Assembly: GCA_020052975.1 (NCBI GenBank) | Contig: JAGVOC010000138.1 | Location: forward strand, 1-13,885 | Direction: 5' to 3' | DNA length: 13,885 bases | Source of the DNA: Desulfobacterales bacterium | GTDB lineage: Bacteria > Desulfobacterota > Desulfobacteria > Desulfobacterales > RPRI01 | In this document: positions 1 to 6,928 of the stretch, piece by piece | Layout of the letters: each line of letters begins with the position of its first letter | Position numbering within the stretch: position 1 is the stretch's first letter | Notes under the pieces: generated by a model | Told to the model about the DNA's origin: nothing | The model's input: only the letters and a program-made list of their open reading frames with translations | Databases searched by the model: none | Program-made: the position numbers and the translations under genes

Positions 1-30
1 GCCGAGGGCGATTAAGCCCCGGCCTGGGGT

Positions 31-63
31 GAGGGTGGAACCGCTTGAATTTACTTCAAGCGG
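31..63 (+). promoter_or_regulatory. T-box-like motif with overlapping hairpin (truncated at window edge)
   Basis: Positions 31-44 read GAGGGTGGAACCGC, which matches the T-box antiterminator consensus AGGGTGGNACCGCG at all but the last base. The CCGC at the motif's 3' end is also the start of a 9-bp perfect stem (41-49 with 55-63, 5-nt loop). This is the arrangement expected when the motif is shared between alternative structures. In T-box leaders the TGGN bulge pairs with the uncharged tRNA acceptor end; here N is A, which would suit a discriminator U. Against the call: the specifier stem would lie outside the window, no U tract follows the hairpin, and no plus-strand gene starts before 4870. 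It may be a chance match, a remnant, or part of a repeat. Confidence 0.28.
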
Positions 64-95
64 CGGGAGAGTCCGCCTCAGGCGGATTTCCCGCC
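62..95. repeat. Nested hairpin (two stacked stems)
   Basis: An outer 7-bp stem (62-68 with 89-95, ggcggga/tcccgcc) encloses a perfect inner 6-bp stem with a 3-nt loop (72-77 with 81-86, tccgcc/ggcgga). It abuts and slightly overlaps the hairpin at 41-63, so the two compete for bases 62-63. A third, AT-rich inverted pair (aaaagtc/gactttt, 101-107 with 115-121) follows. The role is unknown. It could terminate transcription entering from the left or be part of a dispersed intergenic repeat. Confidence 0.5.
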
Positions 96-138
96 AAGTT
101 AAAAGTCGTTTTTTGACTTTTTACAAAGGTATCATATA

Positions 139-213
139 TTGACGGTTTCGTAAAAAGTCCAACCATGCTCACTTAATGAGCTTTTTGGGGATTTCAGACT
201 TTTTCCGAAGTCA
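139..213. repeat. Short palindromic MITE-like element, copy 1
   Basis: The left end (139-159) reads ttgacggtttcgtaaaaagtc. The right end (197-213, gactttttccgaagtca) is its imperfect inverted complement, giving a roughly 75-bp element with terminal inverted repeats. The same left end occurs at 920-940 with one base changed, and both copies contain taatgagcttttt (174-186 and 1046-1058). This copy therefore looks like an internally shortened version of the larger one. It carries no coding capacity. Its right end touches the stop codon of the arginine decarboxylase, where it may act as a transcription stop. The label MITE-like is an inference from the structure. Confidence 0.55.
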
Positions 214-759
214 TTATTTTACGAAGATAGCTGATGCAATAACTGTAGTCCAAAGGCTTCCTTCTGCTCCGAGAGCCCCCTGGCTTGTATGCTGGGATTC
301 AACAATTTTCTCACTCATCTTGTAAACTTCACGCCGTTCATCGTAGTCCTTATTCGGGTCAAATTCGATGCCGAGCGTGTTTGCAAGCATTGATGCAGCA
401 AGGTCTTCAGCATATTCACCTGCTTCTATTTCAGTCTGGCCAAAACCATGGTGTTCCGAAAGGTAGCCGTACCGTCCGGGTTCAGCAGGCAGGGCAAGGC
501 CGATGCTTGCCATAATTCTTCTTCCAGGTTCATTTATCTGTTCACGGGCCATGACGCAATGGGTTATTTCACCCGGTTCAAGTTTGGCAAGTCCGGTTTC
601 GATATCTATTATTTTGCAGTGCGGCGGGAATATGGATGAAACCGTTACTAAATTAAGGTGTGCTATGCGTGCTTCACGGAGAGCGTTTTCAAAGGAAGAC
701 AGTTTTTCCTTATTTATTCCAACACCTTTGGTAAAAAACATATATCTTGGCACATACAT
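214..759 (-). CDS. Pyruvoyl-dependent arginine decarboxylase
   Basis: This 181-residue protein belongs to the PvlArgDC family, which decarboxylates L-arginine to agmatine, the first step of one route to polyamines. Family members are made as proenzymes that self-cleave between two serines; the new N-terminal serine becomes the pyruvoyl cofactor. The cleavage site is visible as VTVSSIFPP, with S41/S42 as the expected scission point, predicting a beta chain of residues 1-41 and an alpha chain of 42-181. The conserved SEHHGFG block (102-108) follows, and its Glu103 is the likely counterpart of the catalytic acid of archaeal enzymes. The C-terminal block is also typical ([17 protein letters not shown], then a hydrophobic end). 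Length is normal for the family. The ATG at 757-759 is preceded by a G-rich Shine-Dalgarno (AGGGGGG). The gene stands alone and is presumably a soluble cytoplasmic enzyme. It is read leftward into repeat copy 1. Confidence 0.93.
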   Translation of the reverse strand: MYVPRYMFFTKGVGINKEKLSSFENALREARIAHLNLVTVSSIFPPHCKIIDIETGLAKLEPGEITHCVMAREQINEPGRRIMASIGLALPAEPGRYGYLSEHHGFGQTEIEAGEYAEDLAASMLANTLGIEFDPNKDYDERREVYKMSEKIVESQHTSQGALGAEGSLWTTVIASAIFVK

Positions 760-779
760 GTTTTGTCCCCCCTTTTTAT

Positions 780-919
780 TTAATTAAACAACATACCTGT
801 TTGTGTATTGCCGATAAAAAACCCGGTTGATTCTCATAAGAGACGGCTCTTTTACATGTCCTGAAATACATAATCAAGAAAAAAAGCGCCTCCCGGATAA
901 TAAAACGGGATAATAAAAA
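780..919. other. Intergenic region upstream of the arginine decarboxylase
   Basis: This stretch should contain the leftward promoter for the arginine decarboxylase, but I see no convincing -35/-10 pair. Two short inverted pairs are present: aagag/ctctt (838-842 with 847-851) and tcccg/cggga (891-895 with 906-910). Together with 920-1280 it makes up a roughly 500-base gene-free gap filled mostly by repeats. Confidence 0.4.
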
Positions 920-1098
920 TTGACGGCTTCGTAAAAAGTCATTCTGCTGTGTTGCACTTCATCTTTCGTCATTGCAGCGTACCAATTAGTACGCACCCTT
1001 CGGGCCCCGCGTTTGCGGTATTCCTCAAGATTCGCGCGCCTTGCATAATGAGCTTTTTACTTTGCCGTATGAATTTTGACTTTTTACGAGTTCATCAA
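920..1098. repeat. Palindromic MITE-like element, copy 2 (full-size)
   Basis: The left end (920-940, ttgacggcttcgtaaaaagtc) and right end (1078-1098, gactttttacgagttcatcaa) form imperfect terminal inverted repeats; the cgtaaaaagtc core is exact. Inside is a near-perfect palindrome, gcgtaccaattagtacgc (977-994), and the block taatgagcttttt shared with copy 1. The element is about 179 bp and has no plausible coding frame. I associate such cgtaaaaagtc-ended intergenic elements with Desulfobacterales genomes, but that is from memory and not a database match. It lies between the convergently placed 3' end of the aldo/keto reductase and the 5' side of the arginine decarboxylase. Confidence 0.6.
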
Positions 1099-1155
1099 AA
1101 TTGAATTTTCTAAATATACTCAAAGACTCCGGTTTTCAATAAAAATAATCACAAA

Positions 1156-1256
1156 GCCGTTAGAATAAAATAACCGTACCATTTAAATGGCAAGAACGGC
1201 ATAAGGAGCCGTAACAAAATGGTCAGAAATGTAATGGTTATTTTGTAACGGCTCCT
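1156..1256. repeat. Long inverted repeat downstream of the aldo/keto reductase
   Basis: The left arm (1204-1220, aggagccgtaacaaaat) pairs with the right arm (1240-1256, attttgtaacggctcct) over 17 positions with one mismatch, around a 19-nt loop. A further imperfect copy of the arm (1156-1175, gccgttagaataaaataacc) can compete for pairing with the right arm, and a perfect 12-bp palindrome (ccatttaaatgg, 1179-1190) lies between them. The structure ends about 25 bases past the leftward stop codon of the reductase, so it could protect or terminate that transcript. No U run follows on the minus strand, so it is not a classic intrinsic terminator. Confidence 0.6.
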
Positions 1257-1280
1257 AAATACAATTTGCCGGAAATATTG

Positions 1281-2504
1281 TTATGACAATTCGCAACAGG
1301 CTTCTTTAATCAGCTTTCCTATTTCGATTTTCTGCGGACACTTCAGCTCCGCGATGGAAAAATCCAGATTCAGGATGCTTTCTCTTTCCGTAACAGGTAT
1401 TTTATTAAAAAGCTCTTTTGCCCTTTCCGGGTCGCTGTAATTTCTTGAGTACATGAGACATCGCATAAGATCGCCAACGGGAGGTGCTCCTGCAATGGCT
1501 GATTCGCATATGCGGGTGCACCCCCTGCAATAACCGTTCATTGTTTCTTCCGCGTAACGGTTGAAAAGCTCCTTATCGGCAGATGAAAGCTTCGTTTTAT
1601 TTATGGCGGCATCGGTATTTGACATCAGGATATTGATACTCGGCATTTGTGAACAAATGCTTGCTATATATGGATTTTCCCAGACAGCCTTGAGTTTTGC
1701 CTGCTTGTCAGTGTAACCTGCTTTTAAAAATCTTCCGGCCATCTGAAGATCCTTATCGGAGCTTATTTTGACCTGTCCACCGCCCTGGGTTTTCATTGCT
1801 GTTAACCCTATTCCTGCCTTTTGGCAGGCTTCGAACGCTCTTTTCATGTCGTCTGTATGCATAAGCCTAAAATTAAAGGTCATCATTATGCCGTCAATCC
1901 ATCCAAGTCGGGCGGCATCTATCAGGCACTCTTCCATGTTGCTGTGTGTGCTGAAACCGAAAAAACGCATTTTTTTATTTGCTTTTGCTTTTTCCGCCCA
2001 GCTTTTGGTTTTTTTATCAATTTCATTTATACTGCTTATGCCATGGATAAAATAGAGATCGATATAAGAAGTTTTCATTCTTTCCAGAGAACGGCTTAAA
2101 AGGTTTGTCATGCCATCCGGGTCCCTTGCGTCCGATTTTGTCACAAGAAAAATCTTTTTCCTTTCTTCCGGGAATTTTTCAAAAAACATTCCTATCCCTT
2201 TTTCGCTGTTTCCACCTTCATAGCAATCGGCTGTATCCCAGTAGGTTACACCAAGCTTTATGGCCTGTTTCATAAGAAGCTAGTTTGAAGGTATATCGAA
2301 CATGCCGCCGAGCCCCAGAATCGGGACATTCTCTCCGGTTTTGCCAAAAGGTCTTTTTGGTACAAGCTCGTCGACTGTATTTTGAGCTAATTGCCCTGAT
2401 ATTATTGCAAGGGAATCAACCGGTGAGAGCATGGAGCCTATTCCGGCAGCTCCTGCGGTTTTCAAAAAATCCCTTCTTGAAAAACCTGTTTTTTCTTTGC
2501 TCAT
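1281..2504 (-). pseudogene. Tat-exported aldo/keto reductase with C-terminal Cys cluster, interrupted by an in-frame amber codon
   Basis: Read through, this is a 407-codon aldo/keto reductase. The N terminus has a twin-arginine signal (SRRDFLKTAGAAG, RR at 10-11), so export by Tat is likely. The TIM-barrel start RPFGKTGENVPILGLGG is followed by codon 75, TAG (2280-2282), then LLMKQAIKLGVTYWDTADCY in the same frame. The catalytic tetrad is intact downstream: D90, Y95, K123 (VTKSD) and H154 (FIHG). A C-terminal cysteine set (C326, C329, C333, C349, in CRGCTRIC and LMRC) resembles that of Fe-S-bearing aldo/keto reductases, and C389 sits in KCPQKIEIGKLIKEA. A good Shine-Dalgarno (AAGGAG) precedes the ATG at 2502-2504, and the gene follows the polyferredoxin by 40 bases, so the two are probably co-transcribed. 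Nothing else is damaged, so this is a very recent pseudogene, a suppressed amber (pyrrolysine is conceivable), or a base-calling error. If internal initiation occurred at 2273 the product would lack the signal and first strand. Confidence 0.85.
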
Positions 2505-2544
2505 TTGCTCACTCCTTTCACTTGAATCCTGGAACCCTTGAATC

Positions 2545-4479
2545 TTATATTATCATCGCCGCCGTTTTATTTCTTGATTCGTTATCGGATGTAACCCGGA
2601 TTGCCCGTTTTGATCTCACGGGGCATTCATGCTCGCAGATTCCGCATCCGGTGCACCTTGCCGGATCGACGAAAGGTTTTTGCAATCGAATATAAATTTC
2701 AATTATACTTCCGGGTGATGGAGGCGGCTTCCATGGAAGTGCGGGAGCTACCGCAAGCGAGTTTTCCGAATTTCTTATTATAAGCCGCATCTTTTCATCA
2801 CTGCCGGGCACCCTGCAATAGTAGTCTCCGGTTGCAAGGGAATCCGGTGTAAATCCAGCTTTTTCTGTTTCTATGCCTGATGAATCGGGATTATTTATAA
2901 CTGCCTGCTTACCCACAAGACTGAATGTCTCTTTGGTCAAGATAGCCTTAGGACTGACAGGACAATTTTCCTGGCATACTATGCAGGGTTTATCCATGGC
3001 CCAGGGTAGACAACGGCCATGGTCGACAAAAGCGGTTCCGATTCGTATCGGGCCGGTTAAAGCAAACTTGTTTTTTCCTGTCTTTTCATCAAGAGTCAAT
3101 GGATGTATAGCCGATGTGGGGCAAATGTGCCCGCAAGCGATGCAATTGAGCTGGCAGCCGCTTGTTCCGATGCGGAAGTCAAGAACAGGGCTCCAGATTC
3201 CCTCTATGCCTGCCTCGGAAAATGCCGGCTGAATTACATTTGTCGGGCAGATTTTCATGCACTGTCCGCATTTTATGCAGCGTGCAAGAAAACCTGCTTC
3301 ATCAAGTGCTCCCGGAGGCCTTATAAGCTGCGGGCTTTGGATTTTACCCGCGCTTCCGTTTATGCGGATCATGGGAACAGCAATAATGCCGGACAGTAAA
3401 GATGCTGCCAGTTTCCTTTTTGACAGATCAGGAGATGTTATTTCACCTGAAGCCGAAACGGCTGTTTCATATCCTATGAGATCATGCGGGCATGTGTGGA
3501 GACAGTTCATGCAAAGTACGCATTCGCTTATACGTATTTTCGCTGAAGGATGGCAGGCTCCCTCGCAATGTTTTTCGCATAACAGACAGTCGGAGCATTT
3601 GTCTTCAGATTTTCCGATCCGCCAGAGAGAAAAACGGCCAAGCAACCCGAACAAGGCTCCAAGAGGGCATATAAACCTGCAATAAAATCTCGGAATGTAT
3701 AAATTCATTAAAACGGCTGTTAAAAAAACAGCGCCTATCAGCCAGGTCCCTTCATAAAATCTCGGACTTTTAGAAAGGCTGAAAAAAGAGCCGTCCATAA
3801 GCGGTATAATGATAAGGTTAACCGAGCGGTAAAAAAGAGGGATCGGATCAAGCAGGCCGGTCTGGAGGGAAGAGGATAAAATTCGGCTGTTTTGCGGCAG
3901 CAGGGATAAAAAGCCAATAAATACAGACACAAAAAGAAATGAAATAATAATATTTTTTGGTTTGGACATTATTTCAAAGAGAGAGAGCAGAATTAAAAAA
4001 ACAATAAAGGCTGCGGCAAAACTCCAGAATAGGAGAGGCCTGCTTTTCGAAAAACCGGAAATATAAGTTAGGAAGTCTGACATGGCGGCAGCCAGAAGAA
4101 ATATAAGAATTATATATTTCAGATTCTGCGCGCTTTTATACCGGTTGTTTTCTGCTTTTTCGGCAAAAGATTTTTTCCTGTTTGCGACATAACCTGTTAA
4201 ATGATGCATTGTCCCAAATGGGCATAACCAGCCGCAGAAGAACCTTCCGACGAGGATGGTAAGAACAATTGTAACAAGCCCCCAGATAAGACCGGAATAT
4301 ATGGAATGTGTCGCAAGAAGAGTTGCTAATCCGGCAAGGGGGTCAATCTGGATTATCCAGTTTATCGGCCAGCCGCGAAGCTGCCACCATTCAATGCCCG
4401 GAGCCGTCACGACGCAGAACCAGACTGTTATGATGAAGAAAAAAGTCTGGCTGATTCGTCTCGCTGTAGTTATTTTCAT
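2545..4479 (-). CDS. Membrane-bound polyferredoxin, NapH/NapG-like fusion
   Basis: This 644-residue protein would carry electrons between a membrane donor and an exported or peripheral acceptor. The N-terminal half is a NapH/MauN/NosR-type membrane module: helices near 10-26, 58-78, 120-140, 150-170, 177-194 and 243-262, with the two diagnostic CxxxCP loops FCGWLCPFG (C82, C86) and YCRFICPLG (C267, C271). Next come ferredoxin-type clusters at C295/C298/C301/C305 and C320/C323/C326/C330. A second half begins at SKRKLAASLLSGIIAVPMIR (353-372), which resembles a degenerate Tat signal like that heading NapG/MauM proteins. It is followed by clusters at C401-C411, C442-C453, C490/C499/C502/C506 and C609-C619. 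The protein thus looks like NapH fused to NapG. The start ATG (4477-4479) has only a weak GGTGGA upstream. It leads the aldo/keto reductase, its likely electron partner. It should not be called true periplasmic nitrate reductase NapH, because no nap genes are nearby. Confidence 0.88.
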   Translation of the reverse strand: MKITTARRISQTFFFIITVWFCVVTAPGIEWWQLRGWPINWIIQIDPLAGLATLLATHSIYSGLIWGLVTIVLTILVGRFFCGWLCPFGTMHHLTGYVANRKKSFAEKAENNRYKSAQNLKYIILIFLLAAAMSDFLTYISGFSKSRPLLFWSFAAAFIVFLILLSLFEIMSKPKNIIISFLFVSVFIGFLSLLPQNSRILSSSLQTGLLDPIPLFYRSVNLIIIPLMDGSFFSLSKSPRFYEGTWLIGAVFLTAVLMNLYIPRFYCRFICPLGALFGLLGRFSLWRIGKSEDKCSDCLLCEKHCEGACHPSAKIRISECVLCMNCLHTCPHDLIGYETAVSASGEITSPDLSKRKLAASLLSGIIAVPMIRINGSAGKIQSPQLIRPPGALDEAGFLARCIKCGQCMKICPTNVIQPAFSEAGIEGIWSPVLDFRIGTSGCQLNCIACGHICPTSAIHPLTLDEKTGKNKFALTGPIRIGTAFVDHGRCLPWAMDKPCIVCQENCPVSPKAILTKETFSLVGKQAVINNPDSSGIETEKAGFTPDSLATGDYYCRVPGSDEKMRLIIRNSENSLAVAPALPWKPPPSPGSIIEIYIRLQKPFVDPARCTGCGICEHECPVRSKRAIRVTSDNESRNKTAAMII

Positions 4480-4623
4480 GTAGAGTATTCCACCAGATGA
4501 AACAGTGTTACGCCGAATCTAATTACACCAGAATATCCTGCAACATCAACACCTTTTTTCTTTTGAAAGACTGACAAAGACTGTAAATTCATTGACAAAC
4601 CATGCGTAATGTGATTCCTTAAG
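4480..4623. promoter_or_regulatory. Leader/promoter region of the polyferredoxin-reductase unit
   Basis: This 144-base stretch precedes the polyferredoxin and should hold its leftward promoter or leader. It is AT-rich, but I see no confident -35/-10 pair, operator or hairpin. The whole gap between the polyferredoxin and protease genes (4480-4869) is gene-free apart from the small ORF at 4624-4785. Confidence 0.3.
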
Positions 4624-4785
4624 TCAGCACTGCGACAGACCCGTCAAGATCTCCTGCTTGGAGACCTTCACCTCGCTTGACGCATTACATAAAACGCATA
4701 AGTCTGTTCCACAGGCTTCAATAAGCATGTCCTCAACCGCGGACCGGCTGGGGTTTGCGGCCCCTTTGATGGACTTTGATGTCAT
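4624..4785 (-). CDS. Possible small Cys-containing protein, 53 residues
   Basis: On the minus strand an ATG at 4783-4785 opens 53 codons ending in TGA at 4624-4626. The predicted protein starts MTSKSIKGAANPS, has an amphipathic-looking middle (SAVEDMLIEACG), a CVLCN motif, and the tail KVSKQEILTGLSQC. Residue composition and codon choice look protein-like, with balanced charge and few rare codons. The frame is closed by a TAG eight codons before the ATG, and no Shine-Dalgarno is visible upstream, so it could also be the surviving end of a decayed gene. The opposite strand is also open here (4610-4831), which weakens the case. The family is not recognised. It lies 144 bases upstream of the polyferredoxin on the same strand. 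Confidence 0.33.
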   Translation of the reverse strand: MTSKSIKGAANPSRSAVEDMLIEACGTDLCVLCNASSEVKVSKQEILTGLSQC

Positions 4786-4869
4786 CGCAGATGCTTTTGT
4801 CAGTTCAATCTACAACGACCTTAATCACTGAAACTCACTGTGGGCAATAATTATAACATGAGGTAAAAA

Positions 4870-5739
4870 ATGGTTAGAATAGCTTTCGTGATATATTTAC
4901 TGTTAATTGGATCAATTAGTAATGCAATTGCTGAGGATAACCAAGAATCATTCTACGCTAAGATAGGAAGAACAGTTATAAGGCTAGAACATTTTACAGA
5001 AACCTTAACAGAGGGGAATGATAAGCCTGTTACCAGTAATAATTCTGATGGAACGGGCTTCTTTATCTACAGTGGCAATAGGTTATTTATAGTTACGGCA
5101 AGACATGTGGTGGATACCGATCATGATTTACATGCGCGTGTAAAAGTATTTAATGAAGTTACGAAAAAAAGCGAAATCCTCTTACTGAGATTACCTAGAA
5201 ATAATTGGATTTTTCATCCAGATAGTGGCGATGATAAAACCAACGCGGTAGATATTGCAGTAATCAAATTGCCAACTCCAGTAATAGAAGGCGAATTTTC
5301 GAGCAGCTTCGTAGCTTTTGTATATGAACCAAATAATTCAAAAGATAATCAACTGCCACTTAAAGATGCTTTGCCACCAGAGCAAGTTGTTACATTTGGC
5401 TTCCCAGGAGATATCGGCTTTCAACTATTAGAGCAAAGACCTATGGGTAGATTAGGCATTATAGCAATGTATACGGGTGAAAAATTTATAAAAGTCGGCA
5501 ATAATTTTGCAAATGAAAGATGCAATGTCTTAGATATAAAAGCATTTCCTGGAAATAGTGGAAGTCCTGTAATCAGTGCTACGGGGAATACAAACTTGCT
5601 TGGAGTTTTGATAGCTTCTAACAGCTCAGATATTGCACTAATGGAGCCTGTATCAAGAATAAGAGAGGTTTTGGACATAGCAAGAAAAGCTCCAATAAAA
5701 AATTATGATTACTGGTCAAAGATTCAACTGAAGCCATAG
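4870..5739 (+). CDS. Secreted trypsin-like serine protease (S1, Trypsin_2 type)
   Basis: The 289-residue product begins with a Sec signal peptide (VRIAFVIYLLLIGSISNAIA, cleavage likely near residue 21) and is predicted to be exported. The chymotrypsin-fold triad is complete: His79 in IVTARHVVD, Asp128 in AVDIAVIKLP, and Ser230 in FPGNSGSPVI, with the oxyanion glycines next to it. The GTGFFI block (61-66) is the usual strand before the catalytic His. No PDZ domain follows, so this is not a DegP/HtrA; it resembles the short stand-alone trypsin-like peptidases found beside accessory genes. The ATG has a good TGAGG Shine-Dalgarno (4859-4863). Base composition is clearly more AT-rich than its neighbours and codons favour A/T endings, suggesting separate acquisition. 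The substrate is unknown. No obvious operon partner is present; the next gene starts about 90 bases downstream. Confidence 0.85.
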   Translation: MVRIAFVIYLLLIGSISNAIAEDNQESFYAKIGRTVIRLEHFTETLTEGNDKPVTSNNSDGTGFFIYSGNRLFIVTARHVVDTDHDLHARVKVFNEVTKKSEILLLRLPRNNWIFHPDSGDDKTNAVDIAVIKLPTPVIEGEFSSSFVAFVYEPNNSKDNQLPLKDALPPEQVVTFGFPGDIGFQLLEQRPMGRLGIIAMYTGEKFIKVGNNFANERCNVLDIKAFPGNSGSPVISATGNTNLLGVLIASNSSDIALMEPVSRIREVLDIARKAPIKNYDYWSKIQLKP

Positions 5740-5828
5740 CATTTTATTGATAAATGTAGATACGCATAGATAAAATGGGGCGATAGCCGGCGGAACAATA
5801 AATCATTTTAGCGAAAAGAGAAAAAAAT

Positions 5829-6896
5829 ATGCATCATGTCATGATACATCCTGCCGGTTACGATACGTGTCGAAAGGCTGTGGATCTGGCCTTTGAGCTT
5901 TTTCCCATGCAGATTGCCCAAAAAAAGGTATTGATCAAACCGAATGTACTACGGGCGTCCAAATCGGAAGAGCATATCGTGACCCACCCCTCTTTATTGC
6001 GGGCGGTTGTGGAAAAAGTCGAAGAAATGAGACCTGCCGGGATAATTGTGGGCGACAACCCCGGCCTGTTCAACTACGGCGATAACGAGAACAGCTTTCA
6101 GACTACCGGGTTGATGGAGGCGGCCAAGGGCTACTACCGTAATTTGGGCAACACGCCGCAAAACCTTGCCTTCAATACCGATTTCATGCCCGAAGTGGGT
6201 GTCTCCAAAGAAATTCTTGACGCCGATATCGTTATCAGCCTTCCCAAGTTCAAGACCCATGGTCTGACCGTCATGACCGGAGCAATCAAAAACAGTTACG
6301 GCATCCTGCCCGGCGCTCAGAAAGCACGGTTGCACCGGATTGCCGGAACGCCCGAACGTTTCCACGAGATGATTGTGGAGGTGTTTCGTCTGCGGGTGCC
6401 GGATTTTTTCATTGTGGATGCGGTGGTGGGTATGGAGGGAAATGGTCCGGCCTCTCCCGAACTGAGGGATATCGGACTGATTCTGGCAGCCGACAACGCG
6501 GTGGCCTTAGACGGGGTCATCGCAACAATGATGGGTCTTGATCCCGCCCGTTTACGCTTTCTTCAGAAAGCAAAGGCCATGGGTCTTGGAGATTTTGATC
6601 CTGCAAAGATCCATATCCATGGAGAGCTGACCGTCCTTTCCGATTTTAAGCTTCCGCCCCTTGGCGGTGAGGCCATTTCAGGTAACGCGGCGATACAGGA
6701 ATTCATAAATAGCAGGGCCAGTGTCAGACCCCATGCCGACCCGGACCTGTGCACCGCATGCGGCGCCTGCATCGACCAGTGCCCGGTATCGGCCCTCATG
6801 ATGAAAAAGGACCTCCCCGAAGCGGACGCCGACATCTGTATCACCTGTTTTTGCTGTCAGGAGATCTGCCCTGAGAAAGCGATGTCATTAAGGTAA
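5829..6896 (+). CDS. DUF362 domain protein with C-terminal 2[4Fe-4S] ferredoxin domain
   Basis: The 355-residue protein carries a DUF362 domain (about residues 1-270) with its typical blocks: VLIKPNVL (34-41), VGDNPG (74-79), ISLPKFKTHGLTVMTGAIKN (136-155) and DAVVGMEGNGPASP (197-210). A short linker leads to a two-cluster ferredoxin domain with C308/C311/C314/C318 (CTACGACIDQCP) and C337/C340/C343/C347 (CITCFCCQEICP). There is no signal peptide, so it is cytoplasmic, unlike the second DUF362 protein at 11668-12672. DUF362 has no settled biochemical role; the Fe-S domain points to electron transfer or a redox-sensing enzyme. The ATG at 5829 has a weak purine-rich leader (AAAAGAG), and an in-frame ATG at 5841 is an alternative. 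The cupin gene follows after 32 bases, so the pair is probably one operon. GC content is higher than that of the upstream protease gene. Confidence 0.88.
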   Translation: MHHVMIHPAGYDTCRKAVDLAFELFPMQIAQKKVLIKPNVLRASKSEEHIVTHPSLLRAVVEKVEEMRPAGIIVGDNPGLFNYGDNENSFQTTGLMEAAKGYYRNLGNTPQNLAFNTDFMPEVGVSKEILDADIVISLPKFKTHGLTVMTGAIKNSYGILPGAQKARLHRIAGTPERFHEMIVEVFRLRVPDFFIVDAVVGMEGNGPASPELRDIGLILAADNAVALDGVIATMMGLDPARLRFLQKAKAMGLGDFDPAKIHIHGELTVLSDFKLPPLGGEAISGNAAIQEFINSRASVRPHADPDLCTACGACIDQCPVSALMMKKDLPEADADICITCFCCQEICPEKAMSLR

Positions 6897-6928
6897 AGAA
6901 TATCGGCCAGGAAAACAGAGGAGGCATT

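Noticed and set aside
780..880. A 31-codon minus-strand leader peptide (MYFRTCKRAVSYENQ...) upstream of the arginine decarboxylase
   Set aside because: It contains only a few scattered Arg codons, no attenuator hairpin follows it, and no ribosome binding site was seen.
2273..2290. Programmed frameshift or selenocysteine in the aldo/keto reductase
   Set aside because: The two halves are in the same frame, so no frameshift is needed, and the codon is TAG rather than TGA, so selenocysteine does not apply.
2545..4479. Calling the polyferredoxin napH or nosR
   Set aside because: The membrane module is of that superfamily, but the length, extra clusters and neighbours do not match nitrate or nitrous oxide reductase systems.
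4610..4831. Plus-strand open frame of 73 codons before the protease
   Set aside because: It has no start codon until 4727 and no ribosome binding site, and its product looks less protein-like than the minus-strand frame in the same place. It might be a remnant, but I cannot support it.
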